Assembly (NCBI RefSeq): GCF_001647085.1
Contig: NZ_CP015520.1
Coordinates: 1,322,219-1,386,218 of the forward strand
DNA from: Thermococcus piezophilus
GTDB taxonomy: Archaea; Methanobacteriota_B; Thermococci; Thermococcales; Thermococcaceae
Direction: 5' to 3'
DNA: 64,000 nt
Part shown: piece by piece, positions 19,595 to 29,557 of the stretch
Layout of the letters: each line of letters begins with the position of its first letter
How positions within the stretch are numbered: position 1 is the first letter of the stretch
Translations under genes and position numbers: made by a program
The notes under the pieces: generated by a model
Database searches by the model: none
Told to the model about the DNA's origin: nothing
Seen by the model: only the letters and a program-made list of their open reading frames with translations

Positions 19595-21087
19595 CACGCC
19601 TCATCCCCCCTCACGAGGACCTTGACGTCTCCTATTCCAATTTCGCTGCCGCTTCCTTTCAGTGTAACCTTCCACGGCGGGATGTTGTACTCCTTTGCGA
19701 GGAGCTGGATTATCCTGGGTCTGCAGAAGCTTCCCTGACAGGTTCCGGTTGTGGCCTTCGTGCGGAACTTGACGGAATCGACGCTCGGCATCTTCACGCC
19801 TATGAACTTCATCCTTTCTATGGCCTCGAGGACGTCACCTTCGCTCACATGGTTGCATCTGCAGATCACCTTTCCGTAGGCGGGGTTCTTCTTGACGAGC
19901 TCGTTTATTTGAGCCGGCGAGAGCATGAAGAAGTGGGTGATTTCCTTCCTGTAGGGATTCCACTTGGTCTTTTCAACCAAGCCTACTCCGAGGTCGCATT
20001 GAATTATCTCAGCCACCTCGTAGGCGATGGCTGGGGCGCTGGTTAATCCCGGAGAGCGTATTCCGGCCACGTTGATGAAGCCCCAGACCTCCTCTTCGGC
20101 CTTTATTATGAAGTCCCCACCCGTTGGTTCTGGTCTGAGGCCGGCGAACGTTCTGATGACCTTCCACTTCGGCGGAAGGTTGGGCCAGAGCTTTTTAGCT
20201 CCTTCCCAGACCTGCTCAAGACCCCCCCTCGTCGTTGCGAGGTCCTCTTTTTCCTCAGGTGGCAGGTCTTGGGCGTTAGGCCCTATCATCAGATGACCGC
20301 TTATCTCGGTTGTGACCACTATCCCCTTGCTTATCGGTGTTGGAGTTGGGAAGAGAACGCGCTTTGGCCCGGGTATGGCATCATCAAAGAGGAAGTATTC
20401 GCCCTTCCTTGGATGTATCTCAAAGTAATCTATCCCTGCCATGCGCGCTACTTCATCGGCATAAAGTCCAGCGGCGTTGATGACTATATCCGCCTCGATG
20501 AACCCGTTATTGGTTTCGACACCCTTAACTTCCCCATTCTCGACTTTTATTCCTCTCACTTCAGTCTCAAGGTGTGTTTTAACCCCGTTGGCAACGGCGT
20601 TCTCCACAATGGCTATGACCGCTGGAATAGGGCCTATCTGTCCGACTATCGGCACCCAGAGGGCTCCAATTGCTTCTTTCGTCAGGCCGGGTTCAAGGTG
20701 GAACAGCTCATCTCTATCAACTATCCTCATCTCTGGAATGCCGTTCTCCCTTCCACGCTCGATGAGCCTCTCGAGCTCGTCAAAATCTTCCTCTTTGGTG
20801 GCGACTATCAAAGCTCCGTTCCAGATGTGAGGTATCTGGAGCTCCTTAACCCACTCGTGCCACAAGCGGTTGCCTTTGATGCACAGCTTGGCTCTCATGG
20901 GATATTTCTTTGGGTCATCGTCGTAGCCCCCGTGTATCAGAGCGGTGTTGGCTTTACTGACCCCCCAACCCACATCGGGGGCTTTTTCGATCAGATGCAC
21001 TTCGAGGTTCTCGTATCTGCTGAGAACGCGCGCTATACTTGCTCCGCTTATACCGGCGCCGATAATGGCGACCTTCGTTTTCATCAT
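19594..21087 (-). CDS. glpA: Glycerol-3-phosphate dehydrogenase (GlpA-like)
   Basis: FAD-dependent enzyme of 497 residues, converting glycerol-3-phosphate to dihydroxyacetone phosphate. The N-terminal DAO fold shows VAIIGAGISGASIARVLSRY. The C-terminal BFD-like domain has VICRCNHVSEGDVLEAI and TGTCQGSFCRPRI, four cysteines for a [2Fe-2S] cluster. Glycerol kinase upstream supplies the substrate and the two downstream redox genes take the electrons. A strong GGAGGAGG site precedes two adjacent ATGs (21087 and 21084); the second has better spacing. Confidence 0.93.
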   Translation of the reverse strand: MMKTKVAIIGAGISGASIARVLSRYENLEVHLIEKAPDVGWGVSKANTALIHGGYDDDPKKYPMRAKLCIKGNRLWHEWVKELQIPHIWNGALIVATKEEDFDELERLIERGRENGIPEMRIVDRDELFHLEPGLTKEAIGALWVPIVGQIGPIPAVIAIVENAVANGVKTHLETEVRGIKVENGEVKGVETNNGFIEADIVINAAGLYADEVARMAGIDYFEIHPRKGEYFLFDDAIPGPKRVLFPTPTPISKGIVVTTEISGHLMIGPNAQDLPPEEKEDLATTRGGLEQVWEGAKKLWPNLPPKWKVIRTFAGLRPEPTGGDFIIKAEEEVWGFINVAGIRSPGLTSAPAIAYEVAEIIQCDLGVGLVEKTKWNPYRKEITHFFMLSPAQINELVKKNPAYGKVICRCNHVSEGDVLEAIERMKFIGVKMPSVDSVKFRTKATTGTCQGSFCRPRIIQLLAKEYNIPPWKVTLKGSGSEIGIGDVKVLVRGDEA

Positions 21088-21149
21088 GATTCCTCCTCCC
21101 AGTATATTCTGAATGGAAGAAAATTCAAAGATTTAAGGTTTTCCCAAAC

Positions 21150-22631
21150 CTAAAGTTGGACAACCTTTGCCCACCCTATCGAACGTCTGACGGCCTCTTT
21201 CCACCCAGCGTATAGCCTTTTTCTCGTTTCTTCGTCCATATTCGGTTCAAAAATCCTCTCGGTCTTCCAGAGCTCCTTTATCTCCTTTAGCCCTCCCCAG
21301 TAGTCCACGGCAAGACCGGCCAAATATGCCGCACCTAGGGCCGTTGTTTCTTGTACAACGGGTCTAATGACACGCTTGTTGAGGATGTCAGCCTGGAACC
21401 TCATGAGAAAGTTGTTCCTCGTGGCTCCTCCGTCAACGCGAAGCTCTTTAATCTGCACCAGCTTTTCCATTTCATCAACGACATCGCGCGTGAGATAGGC
21501 TATCGCCTCGAGCGTGGCCCTCGCGAGGTGCTCCCTTCCTGTTCCCCGCGTTATTCCGATTATCAGTCCCCTCGCGAACTGATCCCAGTACGGTGCCCCA
21601 AGACCCACAAAAGCGGGGACAAAGTAGACTCCCTCGTTCGAGGCCAGCTTTTCGGCCATCTCCTCTGTCTCGGCGGCATCTTTGATGATTCTAATCCCGT
21701 CACGGAGCCATTGAACTGCTGCCCCAGTTATGAACACGCTTCCTTCGAGGGCGTAGGTGACCCTTCCATCAAGCCCCCAGGCTATTGTCGTCAGAAGGTT
21801 GTCTGAGTAGAGGAGCATCCTTCCAGTGTTGGCCAGGATGAAGTTGCCTGTCCCGTAGGTGGCTTTAACCATGCCCTCCTCAAAGCATGCCTGACCAAAT
21901 AAAGCAGCCTGCTGGTCTCCAGCGTCTCCACTTACTGGAACCTCCGCGCCTAAGAGTTCTCTCTTTGTGTAGCCATAAATCTCACTCGATTCTTTAACCT
22001 CCGGGAGGATGGCCTCGGGAATATCGAAGATTTCGAGGAGCTCGTCATCCCATTCGAGCCTCTTGATGTTGAAGAGCATCGTCCTTGAGGCGTTGGAGTA
22101 ATCGGTAACGTGCTCGCCTGTGAGTTTGTAGATGAGAAAAGTATCGACTGTTCCGAAGAGAACCTCCCCTTTCTCGGCCTTTCCCCTTAGCCCGGGAACG
22201 TTGTCGAGGAGCCACTTGAGCTTTGAGGCGGAGAAGTAGGCATCCGGGACGAGGCCGGTCTTCTCCTTGATTACATCTCCGTGTTCCCTCTTTATCTCCT
22301 CAACCATCTCTGCCGTTCTTCTGCACTGCCACACTATGGCGTTGTAGATGGGCTTTCCGCTCTTGTCCCACACGATCGTAGTTTCGCGCTGGTTGGTTAT
22401 GCCTATTGCAGCTATCTGCTCTGGGGTAATTTTGGCGTTCCTAAGAGCGGTTTTTATCGCCTTAAGCTGGGCTTCCCATATCTCCTCGGGGTTGTGCTCC
22501 ACCCAGCCGGGCTTTGGGTAGTGCTGGGGGAACTCGTACTGGCCAACGCCGAGGACGTTGCTTTCCTTATCAAAGACTATCGCCCTTGAGGAGGTAGTTC
22601 CCTCATCGAGTGAGAGAATGAACCTGTCCAT
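21150..22631 (-). CDS. glpK: Glycerol kinase
   Basis: FGGY-family kinase of 493 residues making sn-glycerol-3-phosphate from glycerol and ATP. It begins [20 protein letters not shown] with the phosphate-binding loop, and carries [19 protein letters not shown] near residue 240 and the adenosine motif [18 protein letters not shown] near residue 395. It is followed 62 bases later by the dehydrogenase on the same strand. Glycerol released from glycerophosphodiesters by the two upstream phosphodiesterases could feed this route. Confidence 0.96.
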   Translation of the reverse strand: MDRFILSLDEGTTSSRAIVFDKESNVLGVGQYEFPQHYPKPGWVEHNPEEIWEAQLKAIKTALRNAKITPEQIAAIGITNQRETTIVWDKSGKPIYNAIVWQCRRTAEMVEEIKREHGDVIKEKTGLVPDAYFSASKLKWLLDNVPGLRGKAEKGEVLFGTVDTFLIYKLTGEHVTDYSNASRTMLFNIKRLEWDDELLEIFDIPEAILPEVKESSEIYGYTKRELLGAEVPVSGDAGDQQAALFGQACFEEGMVKATYGTGNFILANTGRMLLYSDNLLTTIAWGLDGRVTYALEGSVFITGAAVQWLRDGIRIIKDAAETEEMAEKLASNEGVYFVPAFVGLGAPYWDQFARGLIIGITRGTGREHLARATLEAIAYLTRDVVDEMEKLVQIKELRVDGGATRNNFLMRFQADILNKRVIRPVVQETTALGAAYLAGLAVDYWGGLKEIKELWKTERIFEPNMDEETRKRLYAGWKEAVRRSIGWAKVVQL

Positions 22632-22690
22632 CCTTGTTCCCCAGTAATGAGAAAAGTAAAAGATGGTATATTAGGGCTTCGGTCGTTACC

Positions 22691-23440
22691 TTACCTGAGT
22701 CCCAATCTCCTTAAGTATTCAATCATTCTCTCGACGTCGTTCGCTATGATGACCTCAAAGAGACCTTTTAGCTTCGCTAAGTTATCATTGAGGTAGAACA
22801 GCTCGTCGTTCTCCGTCCAGAGGGCAACCCTGAGGCCGAGCGAGCGGGCCCAGCCGAGCGCTTGTAGGGTCTTCTCAAGGCCGATTATTGGGATGGCCTC
22901 CATCGGGACGTTTATCGACCAGAGGTTGAGTTCCTCCTTGAGCTTTAGTATGAGCGGCACAACTTCCTCCCTGTCTATGAGGAGTCCCATGGTGGTCTCT
23001 CTGTCGTATTTGCGGTACTCCCTCAGGGCGTCGATTTCGAAGGAGGAAACCATGACTCTCTCGGGGTTGTTCTCCAGGACTATGCAGGCTGTTTCTTTGG
23101 CGGCATCAACGTCTTTGAGCTCGACGTTTATCAGGGTATCTTTCGGAAGGACCTCAAAAACCTCTTCCAGCGTGGGTATCTTCTCTCCCATACCTATGTC
23201 GGCCCTTTTTAGCTCTTCCAGCGTCATCCCCTTCTGCTTCCCGCTTAAGTTGCTCGTCCTGTCTATGCTCTCATCATGCATGACTATGACTTTTCCGTCC
23301 CGGGTGAGCCAGACATCGAGTTCGATTCCATCGGCCCCTGCCTCGATTGCCTCCTTGAAGGCCAGGAGGCTGTTTTCTGGGTACTTACTCATATATCCCC
23401 TGTGTCCGAGGACTATTACTCCTTTCCGTTCCCATGGCAT
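22691..23440 (-). CDS. Glycerophosphodiester phosphodiesterase 1
   Basis: GDPD-family TIM-barrel hydrolase of 249 residues, releasing sn-glycerol-3-phosphate or glycerol-1-phosphate and an alcohol. Key elements are [37 protein letters not shown] (catalytic Glu, Asp and His) and NVELKD. It has no signal peptide, so it is cytoplasmic. The start is either ATG 23446 or ATG 23440; the second has better spacing from GGGG. It lies 25 bases after a second GDPD gene on the same strand. Confidence 0.9.
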   Translation of the reverse strand: MPWERKGVIVLGHRGYMSKYPENSLLAFKEAIEAGADGIELDVWLTRDGKVIVMHDESIDRTSNLSGKQKGMTLEELKRADIGMGEKIPTLEEVFEVLPKDTLINVELKDVDAAKETACIVLENNPERVMVSSFEIDALREYRKYDRETTMGLLIDREEVVPLILKLKEELNLWSINVPMEAIPIIGLEKTLQALGWARSLGLRVALWTENDELFYLNDNLAKLKGLFEVIIANDVERMIEYLRRLGLR

Positions 23441-23471
23441 GAACATCGCCCCAAACTGATAAGCCCAGTCA

Positions 23472-24158
23472 CTAAAAAACTTTCCTCAGCTTTGCCGGAT
23501 CGTCAGAGATGATAACGTCTACGAGGCTCTTTAGCCTCGGAACCCAGAGAAGCTCGTCCATTTGGTAGTTCCAGAGGTAAACCCGCAGTCTCCTCTTCCG
23601 AAGTGTCATGAGTAGGGTAATGAGATTTCTGTATCCAATATATCCCACTGCATCTATCGGCACGTGGATAGAATAAAGGCCTTTCAACCTTGCGAGATGG
23701 CTGATAGAGGAATAGCCGACTATTGAAAAGCCAACTCTGCAGAATGGGCATTCCTTCATGAGACGTTTCGCGATTTCTCTGCTCTCGGTTGAAAAGACAG
23801 TGTTTTCAAGGACTCCAAACCTCTCGGCTAGGGTTACAACATCCTCTACGGCTTCTATCTCCTTCATGTCGGCGTTGAGAGGAACGTCCCTGGATTTCTT
23901 GAAAACGCTTCCGACTGTTGGAATGAGCTTTCCATTGGGGTGGAGCCTTCTCAGCTCCCTAAGGCTCAGCTCCCGCAGATAGTGATAGGAACCATCAGCT
24001 TGGAAGCCCCTGTCGTGGTGGGTCACGAGCTTTCCATCGCCTGTGACCCTCACGTCGAACTCTATACCGTCGGCGTATCGGAGTACCCGCCTAAAGGCAG
24101 GAATGGTGTTCTCGAGCCTCCCTCTGAAGCCTCTGTGGCCGAGGATTACGATCCTCAT
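23472..24158 (-). CDS. Glycerophosphodiester phosphodiesterase 2
   Basis: A second, more divergent GDPD protein of 228 residues ([20 protein letters not shown]). The catalytic pattern [23 protein letters not shown] and NADMKEIE is kept, although the second element is shorter than in its neighbour. The two tandem copies share little beyond motifs, so they are old paralogues with probably different substrates. It is cotranscribed with GDPD1 and upstream of glpK. Confidence 0.88.
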   Translation of the reverse strand: MRIVILGHRGFRGRLENTIPAFRRVLRYADGIEFDVRVTGDGKLVTHHDRGFQADGSYHYLRELSLRELRRLHPNGKLIPTVGSVFKKSRDVPLNADMKEIEAVEDVVTLAERFGVLENTVFSTESREIAKRLMKECPFCRVGFSIVGYSSISHLARLKGLYSIHVPIDAVGYIGYRNLITLLMTLRKRRLRVYLWNYQMDELLWVPRLKSLVDVIISDDPAKLRKVF

Positions 24159-24245
24159 CCTTACTACCACTCTTTATGGACATTAAAAATCCTTAAAAAC
24201 CCATCGTTTTAATTCATTGAGGACTAAAATAGTCTGGTGATGAAC

Positions 24246-25574
24246 ATGAAGGACTTCAAGTACAGCAGGATATTCATCCTTGGTTTTGGCTTCTTTGGGA
24301 TAAGTATAATATGGGCGCTCTACAACGCTTATGTGCCTATTTTCCTGCAGGACACGTTTAACCTCAGCAAGACTGTCACCGGCTTTATCATGACGATAGA
24401 CAACCTCTTCGCAGTCATCCTCCTTCCATTCCTCGGGGCTCTGAGCGATATGACCCGAACGCGCCTTGGGAGGAGGAAGCCATACATACTCTTGGGTGCT
24501 CCTTTGGCGGCTCTTATGTTTGCACTTATACCCGTGGCCAGGGAGTACGAAAACTTGGCTCTCTTCATGGGGACCATTATCCTGATGAACTTCTTCATGG
24601 CTCTCTTCCGCTCGCCGGTCATAGCCTTCATGCCAGACATAACGCCGAGTGAGAAGAGGAGCCAGGCCAATGGGATAATCAACTTTATGGGTGGTCTTGG
24701 AGCGCTCTTTGCCTACTTTGGAGGCAAAATGCTCTACGACATCAATTATGTGCTTCCTTTCTACGTTGGCGCCGCGATAATGCTTCTCGCTAACCTCTTC
24801 GTGGTGCTTTTCGTGCCTGAGCCTGGGAGGTACAGGAAAGCGGGCGAGGTCAGGGTCAAACTGAGTCAACTCCTCAAGGAAACCAGCCGGAAGAGCTCCG
24901 GTGAGCTGAAGGAAAATCTTAAGGATGTCTTTGCTAGCAGGGAAAAGAGTCTGCTTGCGATACTGCTGGCAATATTCTTCTGGTTCATAGCATTCAACTC
25001 GCTAGAGACATTCTTTACGAGCTACGCAAAATACCATCTCGGAATTGAGGAGAGCACCGGTGCCTTTATGCTGGGCGTGTTCTCGCTTAGCTTTATGATA
25101 TTCGCTATTCCAGCGGGCTTTCTCGGTGGCAGGGTTGGAAGAAAGAGAACCATAACCATTGGCCTGCTCGTGGTTGTGGCAATAATGCTCGCGGCCTACC
25201 AGGTCGGTGAAACCTCAAAACCCGCGAGCAGTTCCCTCGGAGACCCCGTTGTGATGACCTTTATGGGACTCTTCTTCGTGGGTGGCATAGGCTGGGCGAT
25301 GGTGAACGTTAACTCCCTGCCAATGGTTGTGGACATGACCACCGAAGAAAAGCTCGGCGGCTACACTGGCCTCTACTACTTCTTCAGCCAGGCGGCAAAC
25401 CTCGTTGCACCTCCTCTCTCTGGAGCCTTCATAGACGTTGCGGGCTACAAGACGCTGCTGCTATTTGCGACGGTCTTTTTCGTGCTGGCCCTCGTAACGA
25501 TGCAGTTCGTCAGGAGAGGCGACATCGTAAAGAGCAAGGGGGATGTGTACGACTACGTGCCCGAGATGGACTGA
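24246..25574 (+). CDS. MFS transporter 1
   Basis: Twelve-helix carrier of about 442 residues. The MFS loop signature is GALSDMTRTRLGRRKPYILLG between helices 2 and 3 (residues 70-90) and the mirror GGRVGRKRTITIG in the second half. The GRRKPYILLG form is typical of the SLC45/GPH-like sugar carriers rather than drug pumps. A central basic loop (KETSRKSSGELKENLKD) links the halves. ATG 24246 follows GGTGAT; an ATG two codons earlier is possible. Substrate unknown, a sugar by family resemblance. Confidence 0.87.
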   Translation: MKDFKYSRIFILGFGFFGISIIWALYNAYVPIFLQDTFNLSKTVTGFIMTIDNLFAVILLPFLGALSDMTRTRLGRRKPYILLGAPLAALMFALIPVAREYENLALFMGTIILMNFFMALFRSPVIAFMPDITPSEKRSQANGIINFMGGLGALFAYFGGKMLYDINYVLPFYVGAAIMLLANLFVVLFVPEPGRYRKAGEVRVKLSQLLKETSRKSSGELKENLKDVFASREKSLLAILLAIFFWFIAFNSLETFFTSYAKYHLGIEESTGAFMLGVFSLSFMIFAIPAGFLGGRVGRKRTITIGLLVVVAIMLAAYQVGETSKPASSSLGDPVVMTFMGLFFVGGIGWAMVNVNSLPMVVDMTTEEKLGGYTGLYYFFSQAANLVAPPLSGAFIDVAGYKTLLLFATVFFVLALVTMQFVRRGDIVKSKGDVYDYVPEMD

Positions 25575-25703
25575 TCCTTTTCTCTTTATAATCTTAAAAG
25601 TCCTGCCTTCCGGAATATAGGAAATTTCATTCTTCAAACCAAAAACATAAAAACAGATTTTTCCAGAAACTTGTCTCAGCAACTGACTATGGGGGGTAAA
25701 ACC

Positions 25704-27014
25704 ATGAACGAGAAAAAGTTCAGCTGGAGTGTTGTTCTGGGCCTGGCGTTGCTCGGATTCAGCAGGAGCGTCGGCTGGGCACTGAACAAGGGGCTTTCAT
25801 TCCCGCTGCTCTCGAGCTACACCAACTCGGCATTTGTGAAAGGAACCATACTGGCTGTTGAGGGTTTTATCGGCCTGTTCATTCCAGTTCTTCTTGGATA
25901 TTACAGCGATACACTCAAATCAAAGCACGGAAGGAGAAGGCCTTTCATCATGATAGGCGGCATTCTCGCTGGAATCGCAGCGATGATGATGTACACGGGC
26001 TACGCTATGGGAGTTCCGCTCTGGGGCTTCGCCCTAACGTTAGCGTTCTTCTACCTGTCAATGCACATCTATACTGCCCAGTTTAGAGCTCTGATGCCCG
26101 ACACAATAGAGAGCGGCCAGAGAGGGAAGGCCAGTGGGGTCATCACACTTCTCGAGTGGGCTGGAAACCTCTTCCTCTTCGGCTTGGCTGGTTACCTGAT
26201 AGCCAAAGCAGTGGCAGAGACCGGCGAGAGCGAGGGAATCAAGGCACTCGCCCAGACCCCCTATCTCAAGATACCGTACATCATCACAGCTGCATTCCTC
26301 ATTGGAGCGGCGCTCTTCGTTTACTTCATTGTAAGAGAGCCAGAGGCACCAGAGATAGAGGAGAATGAGAGCCTTACCGCATACCTGAAGAGCATCGTCA
26401 AGAACAGAGACTTCCTCAAGTTCTACGCGGCTCAAACACTCTGGTGGATGAGCTTCGAGTTCATAGCGATATTCCTTTACGGCATACTGGCTTACGTCCT
26501 TCACGGATCAGCGAGCGAGGAGAACGTCAAGGCAGTGACTTCTCTCGGACTTTACCTTATGGCACTCTTCAACATTACTGTTCTCCTCGGTGCCCTTCCT
26601 GGTGGCCTCATCTATGACAAGCTCGGCAGAAGGCTTAGCATAATCCTCGGCGGTCTCATATTTGCCCTCCCGCAGCTTTGGGGGGGGTTTATCAACACCC
26701 AGACCGAAATAGTGATTGCCCTTGGAATAGCGGGAATCGGCTGGGGAATCCTCATGGCGGCTTCTTATCCTGTCATCGGCGACTTGTTGACTCGCTATGA
26801 GAAGGAAGCCTTCACGGGCCGTTATTATGGCTTCTTTGAGGCCACCCGCTCCCTTCCAGTGCTCTTGGCGGGAATAGTCGGCGGTGCAATAGTTGACCTG
26901 GCAGGGGAGAACTACCGCGTCCTGTTCCCCATCGGGGCGATACTGGTTCTCCTGGCGATGCCGATGATATGGCACATGAAGAACCTTGAGGTCCATACGG
27001 CGGAGTTGGAGTGA
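25704..27014 (+). CDS. MFS transporter 2
   Basis: Second twelve-helix carrier, 436 residues, of the same broad group as its neighbour. The helix 2-3 loop reads YYSDTLKSKHGRRRPFIMIG and the second half has GLIYDKLGRRLSIILGG. It begins MNEKKFSWSVVLGLALLGFS after a GGGGGGT ribosome binding site; the longer open frame from 25671 has no such site. It is followed 9 bases later by an alpha/beta hydrolase, so uptake and hydrolysis of an ester may be linked. Confidence 0.88.
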   Translation: MNEKKFSWSVVLGLALLGFSRSVGWALNKGLSFPLLSSYTNSAFVKGTILAVEGFIGLFIPVLLGYYSDTLKSKHGRRRPFIMIGGILAGIAAMMMYTGYAMGVPLWGFALTLAFFYLSMHIYTAQFRALMPDTIESGQRGKASGVITLLEWAGNLFLFGLAGYLIAKAVAETGESEGIKALAQTPYLKIPYIITAAFLIGAALFVYFIVREPEAPEIEENESLTAYLKSIVKNRDFLKFYAAQTLWWMSFEFIAIFLYGILAYVLHGSASEENVKAVTSLGLYLMALFNITVLLGALPGGLIYDKLGRRLSIILGGLIFALPQLWGGFINTQTEIVIALGIAGIGWGILMAASYPVIGDLLTRYEKEAFTGRYYGFFEATRSLPVLLAGIVGGAIVDLAGENYRVLFPIGAILVLLAMPMIWHMKNLEVHTAELE

Positions 27015-27023
27015 GGTGATAAA

Positions 27024-27893
27024 ATGGGATGGCTTACAGTTATTGCCCTTCTCGCCTTTCTGTTTTTGGCTTTTGTCGCTTTCGTGAGCTACAAGATGGT
27101 GAAGCCACCAAGGCTCATCGAGGACTGGACGCCTAAGGAGTTTGGCCACGACTATGAGGATGTCACGATAGAAACGCGCGATGGGCTCAAGCTGAGCGGC
27201 TGGTGGATTGACAACGGGAGCGATAAGACAGTGATACCGCTCCACGGCTACACTTCCAGCAGGTGGTATTCCCTCTACATGAAGCCCACAGTCGAGTTTC
27301 TGCTCAAGGAGGGCTACAACGTGCTTGTCTTCGACTTCCGCGCCCACGGGAGGAGCGGGGGTAAATACACAACGGTGAGCGATAAGGAGTTAACCGACGT
27401 CTTATCTGCCATCGACTGGCTGAAGAAGGAGCACCCAGACAAGGCGGAGAAGATAGGCCTAATCGGCTTCTCGATGGGCGCAATGGTGACCATAAGGGCC
27501 CTTGCAGAGGATGAAAGGACCTGCTGTGGTGTGGCAGATTCGCCGCCGATGGATCTCGACAAAACTGGAGCTAGGGGGCTCAGGTACTTTGCCAACCTGC
27601 CGGAGTGGCTCTACACCTTTGTCAAGCCATTCACCAAGCTCTTCAGTGGCGGAAGGGAAATCCACCCGATAGAGTACGCCGACAGAGTCAGAAAGCCCCT
27701 CCTCATCATAGCCGGTGAAAAGGACCCGCTCGTCAAGGTCGAGGAAGTCAGAGCTTTCTACGAGCGGAACAAGAGAATCAATCCGAACGTCGAGCTGTGG
27801 GTTACCGATGCCACCCATGTCAGGACGCTCAAGTTCCATCCCGAGGAGTGGAAAGCGAAGGTCGGGGAGTTTCTGAGGAAGTGGATGGCTTGA
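27024..27893 (+). CDS. Membrane-anchored alpha/beta hydrolase
   Basis: Serine hydrolase of 289 residues with an N-terminal transmembrane anchor (MGWLTVIALLAFLFLAFVAF). The nucleophile elbow is GFSMGA near residue 150, the oxyanion loop is PLHGYTSS, the acid is in AGEKDPLVK and the histidine in DATHVRT. It belongs to the BAAT/acyl-CoA thioester hydrolase-like or DLH-like group. Cotranscribed with MFS transporter 2. The substrate is unknown. Confidence 0.87.
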   Translation: MGWLTVIALLAFLFLAFVAFVSYKMVKPPRLIEDWTPKEFGHDYEDVTIETRDGLKLSGWWIDNGSDKTVIPLHGYTSSRWYSLYMKPTVEFLLKEGYNVLVFDFRAHGRSGGKYTTVSDKELTDVLSAIDWLKKEHPDKAEKIGLIGFSMGAMVTIRALAEDERTCCGVADSPPMDLDKTGARGLRYFANLPEWLYTFVKPFTKLFSGGREIHPIEYADRVRKPLLIIAGEKDPLVKVEEVRAFYERNKRINPNVELWVTDATHVRTLKFHPEEWKAKVGEFLRKWMA

Positions 27894-27931
27894 GAAGCTT
27901 TTGATTCCCTTACCCGTTTTCTCTGTGAAAA

Positions 27932-27993
27932 GCGGCCTCGGCTAACCCTCTTTTCCTCACCGCTCAGTGTGGCTAACGCTCGTCATCGGCCAA
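27932..27993 (-). ncRNA. Candidate C/D box sRNA (minus strand)
   Basis: On the minus strand a GGCC clamp is followed by a C-like box GATGA, 15 bases, D' box CTGA, 3 bases, C'-like box GTGAGGA, 13 bases and an imperfect D box (CCGA) closed by GGCC. The box order and 12-15 base guide lengths fit archaeal 2'-O-methylation guide RNAs, although C' and D each have one mismatch. Both guide regions contain GTTAGC. A TATA element at 28011-28020 lies about 22 bases upstream of its first base. Targets not determined. Confidence 0.45.
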
Positions 27994-28010
27994 AAGAACT
28001 TCTCCCCAAC

Positions 28011-28020
28011 CTTTAAAAAG
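28011..28020. promoter_or_regulatory. Shared, nearly symmetric TATA element
   Basis: CTTTAAAAAG on the plus strand reads CTTTTTAAAG on the minus strand. Its centre is about 24 bases before the plus-strand sRNA and about 22 bases before the minus-strand sRNA, so one TBP site could serve both directions. Confidence 0.5.
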
Positions 28021-28039
28021 AATCCGCCGAAGAAAAGCA

Positions 28040-28113
28040 GGGGATGAGGAGCGTTTACCGGTCTGAACCCGCGCTCCGTGCGGCACGTGATGACATCGGC
28101 ACTGGCTGACCCC
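28040..28113 (+). ncRNA. C/D box sRNA
   Basis: Plus strand: a GGGG clamp runs into a C box (GGATGAGG), then a guide ending TTTACCGG, D' box TCTGA, a 20-base middle, a perfect C' box GTGATGA at 28087, a 12-base guide CATCGGCACTGG and D box CTGA closed by CCCC. The terminal GGGG/CCCC stem and the perfect C' and D boxes make this a strong candidate for a 2'-O-methylation guide bound by L7Ae, Nop5 and fibrillarin. It ends 2 bases before the convergent thymidylate kinase stop. Confidence 0.7.
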
Positions 28114-28114
28114 A

Positions 28115-28732
28115 TCACTTCTTGAGGAGTTCGTGCTCAACCAGGGCGACGATGTCGTTGTGTATGTCCTTGACGCTGGCGAGGGCGTTCACTATCTTCA
28201 TCTCCGGAAACCTCTCTGCGAGCTTGAGGTAGTTCTCCCTGACCTTCTTCTGGAGCTCCACTATCTTGTCGAACTCTGTCTTTATGCTTCGTCCGTTTAT
28301 GCGCTTCATGCTTTCCTTGACGGGCAAATCGAGGAGGATTACGAGATCCGGCCTAATGGCGAAGCGGTTCAGGTCAATGAGCCAATCCAAATCGAGACCC
28401 CTCGCCCATTGATATGCCAGGGACGAGTAGAAGTAGCGGTCGGAGATGACGATCTTTCCAGCCCCTATAGATGGTTTTATCAGCTTGTGGACGTGCTCCG
28501 CTCTATCTGCTGCGAAGAGAAGCGCCTCAGCCTCGTGGCTTATTCGAGCTCCGTCTATTATGCCCTCCCTGCCGCCGGTGAGGACGAGCCTTCTGATGAG
28601 CTTTCCGAAGGCTGTATCTGTTGGCTCTTTAGTTAGAACCACGTCGTAGCCTTTTTCCTCGAACCACTTCGCTAGAAGCTTTGCTTGAGTTGATTTACCA
28701 GCACCATCTATGCCCTCGATAACAATGAACAT
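28115..28732 (-). CDS. tmk: Thymidylate kinase
   Basis: dTMP kinase of 205 residues, phosphorylating dTMP with ATP. It starts [20 protein letters not shown] with the P loop, followed by the dTMP site motif [15 protein letters not shown] (DRY form) and a lid with [10 protein letters not shown]. The ATG at 28732 gives the usual family N-terminus; the open frame extends to a TTG at 28753, and a GTG at 28738 is better spaced from GGGGGTGA. Confidence 0.95.
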   Translation of the reverse strand: MFIVIEGIDGAGKSTQAKLLAKWFEEKGYDVVLTKEPTDTAFGKLIRRLVLTGGREGIIDGARISHEAEALLFAADRAEHVHKLIKPSIGAGKIVISDRYFYSSLAYQWARGLDLDWLIDLNRFAIRPDLVILLDLPVKESMKRINGRSIKTEFDKIVELQKKVRENYLKLAERFPEMKIVNALASVKDIHNDIVALVEHELLKK

Positions 28733-28839
28733 TCCCACAGATGTCACCCCCAAAATGAACAGAGGGGGTTATTAAGGGCTCCCCTTTTAACGCTTTTCTT
28801 TCAGGATTTTGAGCCGATTTAAAAAGAAAGTAAAAAATC

Positions 28840-29556
28840 TTAGAGGTTCTTCTTCATGTGGTCGAAGAGCTTCCATATGCTTCCAAACTCGAGTTCTTCC
28901 CCGTCTTTGTAGAACTCCACCACGCCTTCTGGCCTGAAGCGAAGACCGAAGTCGTAGTCACCCTTGCTCAGCTTGTGGAGGAAGACCTCCTTTGGTTTTG
29001 GTGGCAGGTAACTCGTCATCATGTCGTTTATAAGCTCGGCCTCAAAGCCGAAGTGCTCGCTCATCCTCGGGAAGAAGAGAACTGCTGGAGTGTTCATGGC
29101 ATCCACAAGGGCCTTACCCTTGATACGGAAGTTGTAGTGCTTGAAGATCTCATGCAGAAAGTCGTCGAGCGCGTTCGGGTAGTAGACCGTTGCACCTATA
29201 TCGTTGGGCTGGGCCTCGATGAAGCTCTTGCTCTCCAGGATGGCCTTTATCTCCTCGCTGTCTATTCCGCTGACGTAGACACGAATGCCGCCGTAGTAGT
29301 AGACGTAGGCCAAAGGAAGGCCCTTCCTGTAGGCGAAGTCCTTGAGGGCTATGAGGGGTATCAGCCTGACGTCCATTATCGTCGAGCCCGTACTGACTAT
29401 GCCGACCACCATTGCCCTTTTCCCGTAGCGCGAGATGGCTCTGCCGTCCCTTCCGACTATTATCGTGCCGTGGGATATCGTTCCTATTGCCCTTCCAAGC
29501 AGGGCGAGTTCCTCTGGATTGAATCTCTGGGAGTAATACACCTCCACCTTCACCAC
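28840..29556 (-). CDS. Phosphohexomutase-like protein without catalytic serine loop
   Basis: A 238-residue relative of the alpha-D-phosphohexomutases, about half the normal 450. The domain I start IIVGRDGRAISRYGKRAMVV and domain II DNA-like folds can be traced, but the TASHNP active-site loop is replaced by YVYYYGGIRVYVSG and the metal loop DGDxDR is absent. It resembles the non-catalytic mutase modules fused to mannose-1-phosphate guanylyltransferases in some organisms. The gene starts with a run of GTG codons 2 bases after the end of a broken nucleotidyltransferase gene, so the pair probably once formed one operon. Confidence 0.7.
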   Translation of the reverse strand: MVKVEVYYSQRFNPEELALLGRAIGTISHGTIIVGRDGRAISRYGKRAMVVGIVSTGSTIMDVRLIPLIALKDFAYRKGLPLAYVYYYGGIRVYVSGIDSEEIKAILESKSFIEAQPNDIGATVYYPNALDDFLHEIFKHYNFRIKGKALVDAMNTPAVLFFPRMSEHFGFEAELINDMMTSYLPPKPKEVFLHKLSKGDYDFGLRFRPEGVVEFYKDGEELEFGSIWKLFDHMKKNL

Positions 29557-29557
29557 C

